DNA of 64,000 nucleotides from Thiohalomonas sp963783235 (GCA_963783235.1 CAWAMN010000001.1:1736001-1800000); one strand, 5' to 3'. Shown: positions 8,763-18,002, counted from the first letter of the stretch. Notes: generated by a model from the letters alone, not told the origin. Program-made: numbers and translations.

Positions 8763-8855
8763 TGCACGGCCACGGACAAGCAAAATCGCTGCCAAAGCCA
8801 TGAAGAATACGTTAGAATCCCTTCATCCCTGTTCCGGGGATTTCGCCGTGTCGCT

Positions 8856-10319
8856 ATGAAGCAATCGCTACAACTCCGCCTAGGCCAGAACCTCACCATG
8901 ACGCCGCAATTGCAGCAGGCGATCCGCATGCTGCAATTATCGACGCTGGAGCTGCAGATGGAGGTTCAGCAGGCACTCGAGTCGAACCTCATGCTCAAGG
9001 AAACCGAGGAGCTCGAGGAGGAGAGCGAAATCCGCGACATCGACAGGGAACTGGAGCCCGATGCGGGAGAGGAGAAGACGGACGATATCCGGCTCGATGA
9101 AGATGCCAGCATGCCGGACAACCTCCCGGTCGACAGCGCCTGGGAAGATGTCTACGAGCCATTATCCACCACCCCCTCTTCCACGGGCGGTGATGATGAT
9201 CGGCCACTGGAGTATGGCGACACCCGCTCCGAAAGCCTCCGCGAGCACCTGCTGTGGCAGATGCAGATGACGCAGCTGTCGGAGGTCGACCGGCTGATCG
9301 CCGAGGCGATTATCGATGCGGTCAGCGACGATGGCCTTTTGACCCTGCCGCTCGAAGAGATTCACGAGGGGCTTGTGCGTCTGAATCCGGAGATCGAATT
9401 CGACGAAGTGGAAGCCGTTCTTCACCGGATACAGAGTTTCGACCCGCCGGGGGTGGCCGCTCGCGACCTGCGCGAAGCCCTGCTCCTCCAGGCCCGCCAG
9501 CTCGAGGAGCAAAACCCGCGTCTAATAATGGCCATTCGGCTGCTCGAGGAGTTTTTCGACCTGCTCGCCAAACGCGACTACAACCAGCTCAAGCGGCGCT
9601 TGAGGGTGGATGAGGATGAGTTGCTGGCGGTGATTCGGGTCATACAGTCACTCAACCCGCGGCCGGGCAGTGCAATCGGTGCGGGCAACTCGGAGTACGT
9701 GATCCCGGACGTCATTGTCCGCAAGCTCAAAGGGCGCTGGCGCGTGGAGCTCAACCCCGAAACGGCCCCCCGGCTGCGCGTCAACGCGCAATATGCGGCC
9801 CTTATCAAAAAGATGGAAAACAGCCGCGACTCCACAACGCTGAAAAACCATCTCCAGGAGGCGCGCTGGTTCATCAAGAGCCTCCAGAGCCGAAATGAGA
9901 CCCTGCTTAGGGTGGCGACCGCCATCGTGGAGCATCAGCAGGAATTTCTGGAACGGGGTGAGGTGGGCATGAAAGCCATGGTCCTGCACGACATCGCCGA
10001 AGAGCTCGGTCTGCACGAATCCACCATCTCCCGCGTGACCACCCGTAAATACATGCATACCCCGCGGGGCGTCTTCGAACTCAAGTACTTCTTCTCCAGC
10101 CATGTCGGCACGGCCGACGGTGGCGAGGCCTCATCCACCGCAATCCGGGCCTTGATCAAACAGCTCGTTGCCGAAGAAAATGCAGCAAAACCACTTAGCG
10201 ACAGCAAAATAACCGCCCATCTAGGAGAGAAGGGCATTAAAGTGGCCCGCCGCACGGTCGCGAAGTACCGTGAGGCAATGGCCATCCCTCCATCAAACGA
10301 ACGCAAACGCCTGGCCTGA
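8856..10319 (+). CDS. rpoN: RNA polymerase sigma-54 factor RpoN
   Basis: 487 residues. Region I is Gln/Leu-rich (LGQNLTMTPQLQQAIRMLQL) and binds enhancer-binding proteins. An acidic region II (about 50-110) follows, then the core-binding domain and the helix-turn-helix (LHESTISRVTTRKYMHTPRG). The RpoN box ARRTVAKYRE lies at the C-terminus. It recognises -24/-12 promoters; a good candidate site occurs at 31079-31093 in this window. Followed by hpf and ptsN as in most Proteobacteria. Confidence 0.97.
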   Translation: MKQSLQLRLGQNLTMTPQLQQAIRMLQLSTLELQMEVQQALESNLMLKETEELEEESEIRDIDRELEPDAGEEKTDDIRLDEDASMPDNLPVDSAWEDVYEPLSTTPSSTGGDDDRPLEYGDTRSESLREHLLWQMQMTQLSEVDRLIAEAIIDAVSDDGLLTLPLEEIHEGLVRLNPEIEFDEVEAVLHRIQSFDPPGVAARDLREALLLQARQLEEQNPRLIMAIRLLEEFFDLLAKRDYNQLKRRLRVDEDELLAVIRVIQSLNPRPGSAIGAGNSEYVIPDVIVRKLKGRWRVELNPETAPRLRVNAQYAALIKKMENSRDSTTLKNHLQEARWFIKSLQSRNETLLRVATAIVEHQQEFLERGEVGMKAMVLHDIAEELGLHESTISRVTTRKYMHTPRGVFELKYFFSSHVGTADGGEASSTAIRALIKQLVAEENAAKPLSDSKITAHLGEKGIKVARRTVAKYREAMAIPPSNERKRLA

Positions 10320-10351
10320 GAGGCCCGGCTCTAATACGAAAGGAGCGTACC

Positions 10352-10666
10352 ATGCAACTCAACGTTACCGGTCACCACGTGGACATCACCCCGGCTCTCC
10401 GGGACTATGTCTCTTCCAAGCTCGAGCGCCTGGAGCGCCATTTTGATCACGTCACCAACGTCCACGTTATCCTTACTGTCGAGAAGCCGCGCCAGAAGGC
10501 GGAAGCGACTATCAATATTACCGGTAACCAGCTGTTTGCGGATGCCGAGGACGAGGACATGTACGCGGCCATCAACGCACTGGTGGACAAGCTTGACCGG
10601 CAGATCCGGCGCCATAAAGACAAAGTGACCGATCACCATCGCAATGAAGGCGCTGCCTTCAAGTAG
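10352..10666 (+). CDS. hpf: Ribosome hibernation promoting factor HPF (short form)
   Basis: 104 residues, the short HPF/YhbH class. The sequence MQLNVTGHHVDITPALRDYV and KLDRQIRRHKDK match the family beta-alpha-beta fold. It binds 30S subunits in stationary phase and promotes 100S dimers. AAAGGAG lies eight bases before the ATG. Position directly after rpoN is conserved; co-transcription with ptsN (26 bases downstream) is likely. Confidence 0.95.
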   Translation: MQLNVTGHHVDITPALRDYVSSKLERLERHFDHVTNVHVILTVEKPRQKAEATINITGNQLFADAEDEDMYAAINALVDKLDRQIRRHKDKVTDHHRNEGAAFK

Positions 10667-10692
10667 CCCCTGAGGAGCCTCGAATAAAGACC

Positions 10693-11148
10693 ATGGAACT
10701 TGCCGAACTGTTGACTCCCAGCCGCGTCAGCACCGGCCTGCCGGCTGCCAGCAAAAAGCGCGCCCTGGAAAAACTGAGCGGCCTGATGGCTGCCGACGAC
10801 CCCGGGCTGACGCAGACGGAGATCTTTGACAGTCTGCTCTCACGAGAGCGATTGGGCAGTACCGGCCTTGGCCATGGAGTGGCCATTCCCCACGGGCGGC
10901 TGAAGAACAGTCAGCGCGTGGTGGGCGCCTTCGTGCGCCTGGCGGATGCGGTGGACTACGACGCCGTGGATCACGAACCTGTCGATCTGATGTTCGCCCT
11001 GTTGGTGCCCGAAGAGTCGACCGAGGAGCACCTGCAGCTGTTGTCGCAACTGGCCCGGATGTTCAGCGATCCCGAACTGCTGGAGAAACTGCGAAGCGCC
11101 GGCGACTCGGATTCGCTCTATCGGCTGATTAACAACTGGCGACCCTAG
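10693..11148 (+). CDS. ptsN: PtsN, EIIA-Ntr regulatory PTS protein
   Basis: 151 residues. The EIIA-fructose/nitrogen fold has its phosphorylated histidine in GLGHGVAIPHGRL (about His67). EIIA-Ntr receives phosphate from HPr-type proteins and regulates potassium transport and other targets by protein contact. Other components of this relay are in the window: HPr/Enzyme I (13.7-15.7 kb), PtsP (31.3-33.6 kb) and HPr kinase. It is followed by a 170-base gap, with only short hairpins visible, before hprK. Confidence 0.95.
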   Translation: MELAELLTPSRVSTGLPAASKKRALEKLSGLMAADDPGLTQTEIFDSLLSRERLGSTGLGHGVAIPHGRLKNSQRVVGAFVRLADAVDYDAVDHEPVDLMFALLVPEESTEEHLQLLSQLARMFSDPELLEKLRSAGDSDSLYRLINNWRP

Positions 11149-11318
11149 CTCCTGAACGATGAGCCGCTCATTCCGCAGAGCCCCACAGATGGGTCGAGAC
11201 AAGGTCCTCCTCGCAGGAGATAGCGGGGGTGTCCCAGGGCCGCGCGACCCCGTAGTGACTCATTTGGGGGGCTCCCTCCGGGCCCGACTTTGGATGTCTC
11301 CAGAGTACGCGCACTGAC

Positions 11319-12254
11319 ATGGGCTCCCGTTCGGTCACCGCCGATACCCTGTTCGATGCCTATCATGAGCGTCTCAAACTGCGCTGGCTGGCCGGTGCGC
11401 GGGGGACGGGACGCCCTCTGCTGCCGGCAGAGGACACTGAAATCTCGCTCATCGGGCACCTCAATTTTATCCATCCCCACCGCATTCAGGTTATCGGCCG
11501 TCCGGAACTCGATTACCTGCACGGACTCGGCAAAAACTCCTACGAAGACACCCTCGCCCTTCTCTTCTCGGGCGAGAGCGCCGTGGTCATCATGGCCGAA
11601 GACCAGCCGCCCCCCCGGCGCATGCTGGAACTGGCCCACCGGAAAGATACCCCGCTGCTGGGCACCGCAAAGAGCAGCGAAAGGGTTATCGACCACCTCA
11701 ACTACTATCTGACCCACGTACTGGCGGCCAAAACGGTGCTGCACGGGGTCTTCATGGAGGTCATGGGCATCGGCGTCCTGCTGACAGGCGAATCGGCAAT
11801 CGGCAAGAGCGAACTGGCCCTGGAGCTGATCACCCGAGGCCACCGGCTCATCGCCGATGATGCCCCCGAATTCGTACGCATTGCCCCCGATATACTCCAG
11901 GGGCAGTGCCCGGCGGCGTTGCGCGACTTCCTCGAAGTCCGGGGGCTGGGGGTTCTCAATATCCGCGCCATGTTCGGTGACACCGCCGTCAAACGCCAGA
12001 AGTACCTGCGGCTCATCGTCCAGCTCACCGATTTTCAGGAGCCCGATGAGGCGGACCGCTTTACCGGCAGCCGTCGCATGGAGCGAATTCTCGAGGTCGA
12101 TGTCCCTGAAATCCGCTTACCGGTCGCCCCGGGGCGTAACCTGGCGGTTCTGGTCGAGGCAGCAGCCCGCAATCACATCCTGTACCATAACGGCTACGAT
12201 GCTGCCGAAGACTTCATCCGCCGGCAGCGTGAGTTAATGGAGGAGGAGCGGTGA
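11319..12254 (+). CDS. hprK: HPr kinase/phosphorylase
   Basis: 311 residues. The N-terminal domain (1-130) is followed by the catalytic domain with HGVFMEVMGIGVLLTG and Walker A GESAIGKSE (about 157-165), then ADDAPEFVRI and the family signature LEVRGLGVLNIRAMFG. It phosphorylates and dephosphorylates Ser46 of HPr; the HPr encoded at 13.7 kb has Ser46 within VNGKSIMG. In Proteobacteria such enzymes accompany regulatory, permease-less PTS systems, as here. It overlaps rapZ by GTGA. The ATG at 11319 has no strong ribosome site. Confidence 0.95.
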   Translation: MGSRSVTADTLFDAYHERLKLRWLAGARGTGRPLLPAEDTEISLIGHLNFIHPHRIQVIGRPELDYLHGLGKNSYEDTLALLFSGESAVVIMAEDQPPPRRMLELAHRKDTPLLGTAKSSERVIDHLNYYLTHVLAAKTVLHGVFMEVMGIGVLLTGESAIGKSELALELITRGHRLIADDAPEFVRIAPDILQGQCPAALRDFLEVRGLGVLNIRAMFGDTAVKRQKYLRLIVQLTDFQEPDEADRFTGSRRMERILEVDVPEIRLPVAPGRNLAVLVEAAARNHILYHNGYDAAEDFIRRQRELMEEER

Positions 12255-13111
12255 GACTGTTTATCGTCAGTGGCACCTCCGGAGCGGGCAAGAGCGTGGT
12301 CCTGCATGCCCTGGAGGACTCCGGCTTCTACTGCATCGATAATCTTCCCCTGGCCCTGCTGCCGGCTTTTGCCGAGGAGCTGGTGCATGCGGGCAGTACC
12401 AATTATCAGTACGCCGCCATTGGCGTGGACGTACGCAACCTGACGGGTGATCTGAGCAATTTTCCAAGGATTCTCGGTCAATTGCGTGAGCTCGGGGTGG
12501 ACTGCCGGGTCGTGTTTCTGGATGCGGATGACGCCACGCTCATCAAGCGCTTCTCCGAGACCCGTCGGCGTCACCCGCTCACCGATGAACGGCTTACCCT
12601 TGCCGACGCCATCCGCCACGAGCGGACTCGACTGGAACCCATCTCGACCCGGGCGGATCTGCAGTTCGATACCAGCCGCACCAGCATTCACCAGCTGCGC
12701 GATCTGGTCCTGCAACAGTTGGGAGGACCGGCGGGCGAGAGTACTTCACTGCTGTTCGAATCGTTCGGTTTCAAGCACGGGGTGCCGGTGGACGCCGATT
12801 TCGTCTTCGACGTAAGATGCCTGCCCAATCCCCACTGGGAGCCCCATCTGAGGGCCCTGACGGGTCGTGACGGGGAAGTGGCCTCTTATCTGAAAGGACA
12901 CGAGGACGTCACCCGCATGCTCGACGAAATCGCCAGCTTTCTGGATTCCTGGTTGCCCCGCTTCGAGGCGGATCGCCGCAGCTATATCACGGTCGCCATC
13001 GGTTGCACCGGCGGTCAGCACCGTTCGGTCTACCTGGCCGAGCAGCTGGCGGAGCGTTTTCGCCGCGCCTACCCGCGGGTGCTGACACGGCACAGGGAAC
13101 TGGTACCCTGA
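12251..13111 (+). CDS. rapZ: RapZ (YvcJ/YhbJ family) nucleotide-binding RNA adaptor
   Basis: 286 residues. Walker A SGTSGAGKSVVLHALEDSGF lies at the N-terminus. The C-terminal domain has the conserved LTGRDGEVASYL-type block and FEADRRSYITVAIGCTGGQH ending in HRELV. In enterics RapZ binds the sRNAs GlmY and GlmZ and guides RNase E cleavage; outside enterics its RNA partners are mostly unknown. It starts at a GTG overlapping the hprK stop, with GGAGGAG upstream. Confidence 0.95.
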   Translation: MRLFIVSGTSGAGKSVVLHALEDSGFYCIDNLPLALLPAFAEELVHAGSTNYQYAAIGVDVRNLTGDLSNFPRILGQLRELGVDCRVVFLDADDATLIKRFSETRRRHPLTDERLTLADAIRHERTRLEPISTRADLQFDTSRTSIHQLRDLVLQQLGGPAGESTSLLFESFGFKHGVPVDADFVFDVRCLPNPHWEPHLRALTGRDGEVASYLKGHEDVTRMLDEIASFLDSWLPRFEADRRSYITVAIGCTGGQHRSVYLAEQLAERFRRAYPRVLTRHRELVP

Positions 13112-13281
13112 CACGGGTAGAATGCACGCAACAGAGGCCGACAAATGACACCAGACAGGGTGCCCTCCGCAGTTAATGATCAGTCCCTCGATCAGGGGTG
13201 CAATGCCCGCTTGAGTCGTTTTCGGGCCTCCCTGGCAGCGCGACCGGAAGCGCACGTACTACGCGTGACAGTGCACTGGAC

Positions 13282-13692
13282 ATGAGTGCCGGACTTCTAA
13301 TCGTTGCCCACGACCAGCTCGGCGCCGCCCTGCTGGACACCGCATCCAATACCCTTGGGTGCTGTCCGATCAATGCGGAGGTCCTCCCGGTCTCGCGCGA
13401 TCAGGATCCCGAGGCCTTGCGCACGGAGGCCCGGCGGCTTGCCGATAGCCTGGACAAGGGCGATGGCGTCCTGGTGCTGACCGACATGTACGGATCCACT
13501 CCCAGTAATATCGCCTGCAGCCTCCTTGGGCGATCCGGGGTGCGGGTTGTCGCCGGCGTTAACCTGCCGATGCTCATCCGGGTGTTCAATTACGCGAGTA
13601 TGGAGCTCGACGCCCTGACCGCAAAGGCCCTCTCGGGCGGCCATGATGGCGTCCTGCTATGCGAAGAACCCGTAGAGGCCCGACATGCCTGA
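13282..13692 (+). CDS. PTS EIIA component, mannose (ManX) type
   Basis: 136 residues. It starts SAGLLIVAHDQLGAALLDTA with the phospho-accepting His10. The GVLVLTDMYGSTPSNIACSL block and VVAGVNLPMLIRVFNY are characteristic of EIIA-Man. No EIIB, EIIC or EIID gene lies in the window, so it probably acts as a regulatory acceptor. It overlaps the HPr gene by eight bases and follows rapZ after a 170-base gap. Confidence 0.93.
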   Translation: MSAGLLIVAHDQLGAALLDTASNTLGCCPINAEVLPVSRDQDPEALRTEARRLADSLDKGDGVLVLTDMYGSTPSNIACSLLGRSGVRVVAGVNLPMLIRVFNYASMELDALTAKALSGGHDGVLLCEEPVEARHA

Positions 13693-15745
13693 GCGGGAAG
13701 TGGAGGTCATTAATAAACTCGGCCTACATGCCCGGGCTGCGGCCAAATTCGTCAAACTGGCCTCGGAATTCGAGTCGGATGTCGGACTGGCCCGGGACGG
13801 CCGCCAGGTGAACGGCAAGAGTATTATGGGTGTGATGATGCTCGCCGCCGGCAAAGGGACCCGCGTTACCCTCTCCGCCTCCGGTCCTGATGAACAACAG
13901 GCACTGGAGCGCCTGCAGTCTCTCTTCGAAAGAGCGCTTCGGCGAGGAGATCTAACCCGGTTTCCCCGGGGGCAACGAGGGGGGGAACATCCGGACTCAG
14001 CAGCGGAGGTAACCTCGAATATGGCCGTCGCCCTGCCCGGCACCGGCGTCTCCAAGGGAGTCGCCGTCGGCAAGGCCCGCATCCTGCAGCGGGGCCGACT
14101 GGAGATCCTCGAATACGTGCTGCCCAAGCAGCATGTCGAGGAGGAAGTCGTCCGTTTCCAAAAAGCCCTCGCCACCGCTCGCCACCAACTCGAGGCGATC
14201 CGCGAACGTATCCCCTCCGACACCCCGGAGGAGATCGCCGCCTTTATCGACACCCACCTGCTGATGCTCGAAGACGCCACGCTCTCGGCGGCACCGGTCG
14301 AGCTGATCCGATCCCGGCGCTGTAACGCCGAATGGGCCCTCAAACTCCAGCAGGATGCCTTGGAAAAGGTGTTCGCTGCCATGGATGATGCCTATCTCAA
14401 GACCCGGCGCGACGATGTCGCTCACGTGGCCGGGCGCATACAGCAGGTGCTATCGCAAGGGGAGCGTTCAATGGCCTTCCCCGAGCCCGACGGTGAGCCG
14501 CGAATCGTTGTCGCGGCGGACATTTCCCCCAGCGACTTGCTCCTGCTTCATGAGCATCAGGTGGCGGCGATTGTCACCGAGCACGGCGGCACGCTCGCCC
14601 ACACCGCCATCCTCGCACGCAACCTCGGGATCCCGGCGATCATGGGGGTGCCGCGGGCCTATCAATACATCGAGGATGACGAGCAGGTGGTCGTGGACGG
14701 TGAGCGCGGCGTCCTGATGGCCGGCCTGGAGCCGTCGACACTCGAAAGTTATCGACGCTATGAGCGAGCCCGACGACGCGCCCGCGCCTCGCTCAAAAAA
14801 CTCAAGGATCAGCCCGCAATTACCCGGGACGGCGTCGAAGTCGTACTCCACGTCAACGTCGACCTTCCCGGCGATCTGGGCCAGGTGCGCCGGGTCGGCG
14901 CCAACGGTGTGGGCCTGTTCCGCACCGAGTTTCTCTACATGAACCGCCAGCATCTTCCCGATGAAGAGGAGCAGTATCGAATCTACCGGCGGGCAATCAG
15001 GCAACTGCGGGGTCTGCCGCTCACCCTGCGAACCCTGGACCTGGGCTCTGACAAGAATACACAAACCGAAATCACCGCCTCGGTCTCCCCGCTCGGGTTG
15101 CGGGCGGTTCGCTTTTGCCTGAAGGAGGTCGATCTCTTTCGCTCCCAGTTACGGGCCGCCCTGCGCGCCTCGGCGCACGGTCCCATCCGACTGCTTATTC
15201 CCATGCTCACGCATGTCGGCGAAGTGATCCAGGTCCGGGCACTGCTGGTACGCTACATGGAAGAGCTGGCCCGTGAAGGCAAGGCTTTCGATGCCAACAT
15301 CTCGGTGGGCGGAATGATCGAAGTACCTGCCGCCGCCCTCTGCGCGGAGTCCCTTGCGGGTCATCTCGATTTCCTCTCCATCGGAACCAACGATCTGATT
15401 CAATACACGCTGGCCACGGACCGTATCAACGCCGCGGTCAATCACCTGTATGACCCACTCAACCCGGCCGTACTGCGGCTGCTTTCCATGATCATTGACG
15501 CCGGCCGCCGCACCGGGGTACCGGTCGCCATGTGCGGCGAGATGGCCGGCGATCCCCTCTTCACCCGCCTGCTCCTCGGCATGGGATTGACCGAGTTCTC
15601 GATGCCCGCCGGCGCCCTTCTGGAGGTCAAGAGCGTCATCACCTCCAGCGAGGTCTCCAAACTGAAACATCGCGTCAGTAGACTCCTCAAGCGCCGCGAC
15701 CCGATCGAGATCGCCGACGCCCTGGAGGTCATCAACCGGCTCTGA
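13685..15745 (+). CDS. ptsI: HPr and PTS Enzyme I, read as one open frame (probably two genes joined by a frameshift)
   Basis: The frame encodes 686 residues. Residues 1-85 are HPr, with His15 (NKLGLHARAAAKF) and Ser46 (NGKSIMG). After ERAL the HPr family ending is lost; removing one G near 13934 gives ERRFGEEI and a TAA at 13953-13955, the normal HPr end. Enzyme I proper begins at an ATG at 14021 with GGAGGT at 14005-14010, giving 574 residues, the family's usual length. Its active histidine is in EHGGTLAHTAILARN, and GTNDLIQYTLATDR and CGEMAGDP are present. Enzyme I passes phosphate from PEP to HPr. I regard the fusion as an artefact or very recent mutation. Confidence 0.93.
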   Translation: MPEREVEVINKLGLHARAAAKFVKLASEFESDVGLARDGRQVNGKSIMGVMMLAAGKGTRVTLSASGPDEQQALERLQSLFERALRRGDLTRFPRGQRGGEHPDSAAEVTSNMAVALPGTGVSKGVAVGKARILQRGRLEILEYVLPKQHVEEEVVRFQKALATARHQLEAIRERIPSDTPEEIAAFIDTHLLMLEDATLSAAPVELIRSRRCNAEWALKLQQDALEKVFAAMDDAYLKTRRDDVAHVAGRIQQVLSQGERSMAFPEPDGEPRIVVAADISPSDLLLLHEHQVAAIVTEHGGTLAHTAILARNLGIPAIMGVPRAYQYIEDDEQVVVDGERGVLMAGLEPSTLESYRRYERARRRARASLKKLKDQPAITRDGVEVVLHVNVDLPGDLGQVRRVGANGVGLFRTEFLYMNRQHLPDEEEQYRIYRRAIRQLRGLPLTLRTLDLGSDKNTQTEITASVSPLGLRAVRFCLKEVDLFRSQLRAALRASAHGPIRLLIPMLTHVGEVIQVRALLVRYMEELAREGKAFDANISVGGMIEVPAAALCAESLAGHLDFLSIGTNDLIQYTLATDRINAAVNHLYDPLNPAVLRLLSMIIDAGRRTGVPVAMCGEMAGDPLFTRLLLGMGLTEFSMPAGALLEVKSVITSSEVSKLKHRVSRLLKRRDPIEIADALEVINRL
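14005..14023 (+). promoter_or_regulatory. Ribosome-binding site and ATG of Enzyme I inside the apparent HPr-EI fusion
   Basis: GGAGGT at 14005-14010 is ten bases before ATG at 14021-14023, exactly where Enzyme I homology (MAVALPGTGVSKG) begins. A strong initiation site in the middle of an open frame argues that HPr and Enzyme I are separate genes. Confidence 0.8.
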
Positions 15746-16358
15746 CGGCAAACCACAGAGAGCACCGAAGAGACAGAGAGTATTTAAACCACGGGGAGCA
15801 CGGTGCTCACGGGGGATTAACATTAGGCTACGGCACTGCGGCCGGTTGACTGACGGTGCCTCCCGCCTCCATTCGACTCCTGCCGCATTTATTTCAACCC
15901 CGTGCCCCCGTGGTTAGCCTTGCCATCCCTGTGTTCTCCGTGGCCTCTGTGGTTTACCCGGTTTAAACGCCCCGGGCGCTTGCCCGTCTCAAAAACGTCA
16001 AACCTCCAGCGCTGTCTCCAAACTGAAACATCGCGTCAGTAGACTCCTCAAGCGCCGCGACCCCATCGAGATCGCCGACGCCCTGGAGGTCATCAACCGG
16101 CTCTGACGGTAAACCACAGAGAGCACCGAGGACACAGAGATTATTTAAACCACGGGGAGCACGGTGCTCACGGGGGATTAACATTAGCTACGGCACTGCT
16201 GCCGATGGACTGACGGTGTTCCTCCCGCCTCCTTCGACTCCCGCCCCATTTATTTCAACCCCGTGATCCCCGTGTCCCCCGTGGTTAGCCTTCCCATCCC
16301 TGTGTTCTCCGGGTCCTCTGTGGTTTACCCGGTTTAAACGCCCCGGGCGCTTCCCCGT
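15641..16358 (+). repeat. Tandem duplication of the ptsI 3' end and downstream spacer
   Basis: Copy 1 (15641-15987) contains the last 34 or so codons of ptsI and the following spacer. Copy 2 (16002-16358) repeats it with scattered substitutions and small indels, including a second KLKHRVSRLLKRRDP-coding stretch. The spacer carries CACAGAGAGCACCGAAGA- and CCACGGGGAGCACGGTG-type sequence; a related ACCGAAGACACAGAGATA occurs upstream of rng (about 25120). The whole 15746-16406 gap holds nothing else that I recognise. Confidence 0.9.
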
Positions 16359-16406
16359 AACGGTGCGCGCTTGCTAAACTTTCGTGTCCATCCAGCCGGT
16401 GCTCCC

Positions 16407-17765
16407 ATGACCGAAGCCATCGAGAAAGAAAAAACGCCCGATCGCCTGCAGAGCTTTCACGAGTTTCTGTCGGCGGGCGATACCGACGGCATGCGCGAAG
16501 CGCTCGCGGAGATGCACCCCGCCGAATCCGCGGTGCTGCTCGAATCCCTGCCCACGGATGAACGGCTTCAGACCTGGGAGCAGGTGCCTCCCGAGCAGAC
16601 CGGCGAAGTCCTGGCCCAGGTTCACGATAAGGTCCGCATGACCCTTATCGACACGATGGACTCGGACGAGCTCATCGCCGCCACTGAAAACCTGGATACG
16701 GACGATCTTGCGGACCTGCTGCCGGATATGCCCGATGAGGTAATTCAGCAGCTGCTGAACACGATGGATGAGCAGAACCGCGAGCGGCTGGAGACGGTTT
16801 TGCCCTATCCGGAGGACAGCGCCGGCGGGCTGATGAACGTGGACACCATTACGGTGCGGGCGGACATCACGCTGGACGTGGTCCTGCGTTACCTGCGCCG
16901 CCGTGGTGAAATCCCCGAAACCACCGACAACCTCGTGGTGGTCAACCGCACGGGCCATTACCTGGGGCTGCTGCCCATTACCGAGCTGCTGACCAATAAG
17001 CCCAACCAGTCGGTCGCTGAGGTCATGCAGCGCGGGGTCGAAGCGATATCCGCCGATACCGAGGCGGTCGAAGTCGCCCGGATATTCGAACAGCGCGACC
17101 TGGTGACCGCTCCGGTGGTGGACGCCGAGGGCAAACTGCTCGGCCGCATCACCATCGATGATGTGGTCGACGTCATTCGGGAAAGGGCCGATCACTCTTT
17201 CATGGGCATGGCGGGTCTTACCGAGGAGGAGGACATCTTTGCCCCGGTGATCACCTCGAGCCGTCGCCGCGCGGTCTGGCTGGGCGTCAATCTCATGACC
17301 GCATTTCTCGCGTCCTGGGTCATCGGCCTGTTTGGCGCCACCATCAACCAATTGGTCGCACTGGCGGTGCTCATGCCCATCGTCGCCAGCATGGGGGGTA
17401 TCGCCGGCAGCCAAACCCTCACGCTGGTGATCCGCGCCCAGGCCCTTGGCCAGGTGGGCGTCAGCAATGCGCGTCAGCTACTCATCAAGGAGCTGACAGT
17501 CGGCTTTTTAAATGGGTTGGTATGGGCCACGGTCATTGCGGTGGTCGCCGGATTCTGGTTCGACAGTGCCCGGTTGGGTGGCGTGATCGCCGCGGCAGTC
17601 ATTATCAACCTGGTCGTGGCCGCCCTGTGTGGCACAGCCATTCCCCTTATACTGAAAAAGCTCGGTGCCGATCCGGCCCTCGCCGGCAGTGTGGTACTGA
17701 CTACGGTAACCGATGTCGTGGGCTTCCTCGCCTTTCTCGGACTGGCGACGCTGACTTTGATCTGA
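16407..17765 (+). CDS. mgtE: MgtE magnesium transporter
   Basis: 452 residues. The acidic superhelical N-domain (about 20-130; MHPAESAVLLESLP) is followed by a CBS pair (about 135-260; DSAGGLMNVDTITV, RITIDDVVDVI) and five membrane segments with the pore region PIVASMGGIAGSQTLTLVIR. The CBS/N domains sense cytoplasmic Mg2+ and gate the channel. The ATG at 16407 was chosen because the N-domain starts there. The gene commonly follows ptsI in related gammaproteobacteria. Confidence 0.95.
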   Translation: MTEAIEKEKTPDRLQSFHEFLSAGDTDGMREALAEMHPAESAVLLESLPTDERLQTWEQVPPEQTGEVLAQVHDKVRMTLIDTMDSDELIAATENLDTDDLADLLPDMPDEVIQQLLNTMDEQNRERLETVLPYPEDSAGGLMNVDTITVRADITLDVVLRYLRRRGEIPETTDNLVVVNRTGHYLGLLPITELLTNKPNQSVAEVMQRGVEAISADTEAVEVARIFEQRDLVTAPVVDAEGKLLGRITIDDVVDVIRERADHSFMGMAGLTEEEDIFAPVITSSRRRAVWLGVNLMTAFLASWVIGLFGATINQLVALAVLMPIVASMGGIAGSQTLTLVIRAQALGQVGVSNARQLLIKELTVGFLNGLVWATVIAVVAGFWFDSARLGGVIAAAVIINLVVAALCGTAIPLILKKLGADPALAGSVVLTTVTDVVGFLAFLGLATLTLI

Positions 17766-17804
17766 GGACAGAGGCAAAAGGGTGAGCCCCAAAGGAGAAG
17801 CGGT

Positions 17805-18002
17805 TTGGAACTGGAACAGGAACAACTGATCGCGTTGGCAGAAGCGGTAAAAAGCGCGTGTGTGGAAACCGCGGAGCAGGCGCATGAACAGGCCTCCATC
17901 AGTGGCCTGTGTGGCAGCGGTGCCTGGGAAGTTGCCCAGGGTGCCGTAAAAACGCTCGACATCCGTCCGCTGGTCCGGGAGTTCCTCGACTCGATGAGCT
18001 AA
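17805..18002 (+). CDS. Small conserved-looking protein of unknown function
   Basis: 65 residues from a TTG at 17805 with AAGGAGA six bases upstream. The sequence is acidic and helical with two Cys (SACVETAEQ and GLCGSGAWEVA). I do not recognise a family. It lies 39 bases after mgtE and 56 bases before darP, on the same strand, so it is probably co-transcribed with them. The strong ribosome site and even codon use support a real gene. Confidence 0.6.
   Translation: MELEQEQLIALAEAVKSACVETAEQAHEQASISGLCGSGAWEVAQGAVKTLDIRPLVREFLDSMS

Noticed and set aside
11149..11318. Small RNA or attenuator between ptsN and hprK
   Set aside because: Some short GC hairpins but no terminator with a T run and no promoter that I can support.
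13685..15745. A novel natural HPr-Enzyme I fusion protein
   Set aside because: One-base repair restores the usual HPr stop, and Enzyme I has its own ribosome site; treated as a frameshift.
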